A DNA stretch of 64,000 nt from Streptomyces chartreusis. Its GTDB lineage: Bacteria > Actinomycetota > Actinomycetes > Streptomycetales > Streptomycetaceae. Below, piece after piece: positions 63,348 through 64,000 of this stretch (position 1 is the first letter of the stretch; every line of letters starts with the position of its first letter). Position numbers and translations under genes: made by a program. The notes below the pieces were generated by a model that saw nothing but the letters and a program-made list of their open reading frames with translations, had not been told where the DNA came from and searched no databases. The DNA is taken from the NCBI RefSeq assembly GCF_008704715.1, contig NZ_CP023689.1, forward strand, positions 9,238,001-9,302,000, given 5' to 3'.

Positions 63348-64000
63348 ATGAGGGCGGGCGACGGGATGGGCGGCACCGAGGAGAAGCAGGCGACGGGTTC
63401 CGGGCGTCCGACGTCACGGGACGTCGCCCGGCTCGCCGGGGTGTCGCACACGGCCGTCTCCTTCGTCTTCAACGGCCGCGCCGAGGGCAATCTCTCGCCC
63501 GCCACCCAGGAGCGGATCCGCCGTGCCGCCGCCGAGCTCGGCTACCGGCCCGACCCGGTCGCCCGCGGCCTGCGCCGCCGCCGGACGGCGGTGATCGGCC
63601 TGGTCACCGACGAGATCGCCTCCTCGCCGTTCGCGGGGCGGCTGCTGCGCGGCGCCATGGAGACCGCCTGGGACAGCGAGCACCTCGTGCTGACCATCGA
63701 CTCGGGCGGCGACCCGGCCAAGGAGGACGCGGCCGTCGCCGAGCTCCTCGACCGGCGTGTGGACGGCATCATCTACGCCGCCATGTCGCTGCGCCGGGTC
63801 CGCGTCCCCGAGGGCCTGCACCGCACCCACTCCGTCCTCGCGAACTGCCTGCCCGAGGACGACTCCCTGCCCGCCGTCATCCCCGCCGAGCGCGCGGGCG
63901 GCCGTACGGCGGCCCGCTTGCTGCTGGACGCGGGGCACCGCCGGGTCGCCATGGTCGGTGGCCAGGACGACCTCGCCTCCGTCGACCGCCTGCGCGGCTT
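63348..64000 (+). CDS. LacI-family transcriptional regulator (partial, 3' end outside window)
   Basis: The first 217 residues are visible. The LacI HTH and hinge lie at about residues 20-75 (RPTSRDVARLAGVSHTAVSFVFNGRAEGNLSPATQERIRRAAAELGYRPDPVARGL). The periplasmic-binding-like domain begins TAVIGLVTDEIASSPFAG and continues VDGIIYAAMSLRR. ATG 63348 is used; ATG 63366 is an alternative. LacI proteins of this type usually respond to sugars and sit next to sugar transport genes, which would lie beyond the window. It is divergent from the aldo/keto reductase. Confidence 0.9.
   Translation, partial: MRAGDGMGGTEEKQATGSGRPTSRDVARLAGVSHTAVSFVFNGRAEGNLSPATQERIRRAAAELGYRPDPVARGLRRRRTAVIGLVTDEIASSPFAGRLLRGAMETAWDSEHLVLTIDSGGDPAKEDAAVAELLDRRVDGIIYAAMSLRRVRVPEGLHRTHSVLANCLPEDDSLPAVIPAERAGGRTAARLLLDAGHRRVAMVGGQDDLASVDRLRG

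Overview
The window is almost certainly from a Streptomyces chromosome. It is very GC-rich and densely packed with actinobacterial genes, with many GTG starts, ATGA/GTGA-coupled operons and tail-to-tail gene pairs only 1-5 bp apart. It carries a WhiB protein, a SigB/F-type sigma factor, an ANTAR protein, a DUF5133 protein, the GlgE-type maltosyltransferase operon, and copies of two short interspersed repeats that I recognise from Streptomyces genomes. I see no rRNA, tRNA, CRISPR array, prophage or insertion sequence.

Layout. (1) 1-6485: a translationally coupled set on the minus strand (REC-glutaredoxin-like-thioredoxin-reductase-like fusion, cNMP-domain histidine kinase, UBP zinc finger), then a universal stress protein, a DUF4032 protein and an MBL hydrolase. 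(2) 6535-12330: acyltransferase, AlkB, TetR with an FAD dehydrogenase, DUF488, and an L,D-transpeptidase lipoprotein. (3) 12383-21407: an OmpR-type two-component system, WhiB, a saccharopine-dehydrogenase-like protein with TetR, the LysG/LysE exporter pair, MFS and Crp-like proteins. (4) 21459-28557: FUSC membrane protein, type II NADH dehydrogenase, two secreted proteins, and a long-chain acyl-CoA ligase. (5) 28673-39368: glycogen/alpha-glucan metabolism, with glgE-treS-mak-glgB on the minus strand and an ATPase-like protein plus glgX on the plus strand, facing away from a shared control region. glgE carries a one-base frameshift. (6) 39372-44579: VOC protein, ANTAR regulator, sigma factor, and a MarR-ABC exporter operon with a perfect operator-like palindrome. 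(7) 44608-52797: stand-alone hemC behind an MFS exporter, an ArsR/DUF5937 regulator, a secreted NPP1 (necrosis-inducing-like) protein, a LigD-type DNA ligase, a NarL-type two-component system and TetR. (8) 52826-59018: an orphan OmpR-type regulator, a P450/ferredoxin/ferredoxin-reductase cassette, MarR, MFS and AraC. (9) 59104-64000: DoxX-like protein and peroxiredoxin, a PAS-PAS-GAF-PP2C-HATPase phosphatase, aldo/keto reductase, and the start of a LacI regulator.

How the parts fit. Many genes belong to stress and redox regulation (universal stress protein, sigma factor, PP2C phosphatase, peroxiredoxin, WhiB, REC-oxidoreductase). A central block makes and remodels trehalose, maltose-1-phosphate and alpha-glucan. 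The best candidate for an under-described system is the triad at 1-3323, in which the redox cysteines of both the glutaredoxin-like and the thioredoxin-reductase-like parts are missing. Other points of interest are the glgE frameshift, 11-bp-phased repeats in front of the P450 operon, a Streptomyces repeat that has become coding sequence twice, and the hemC-exporter pair.
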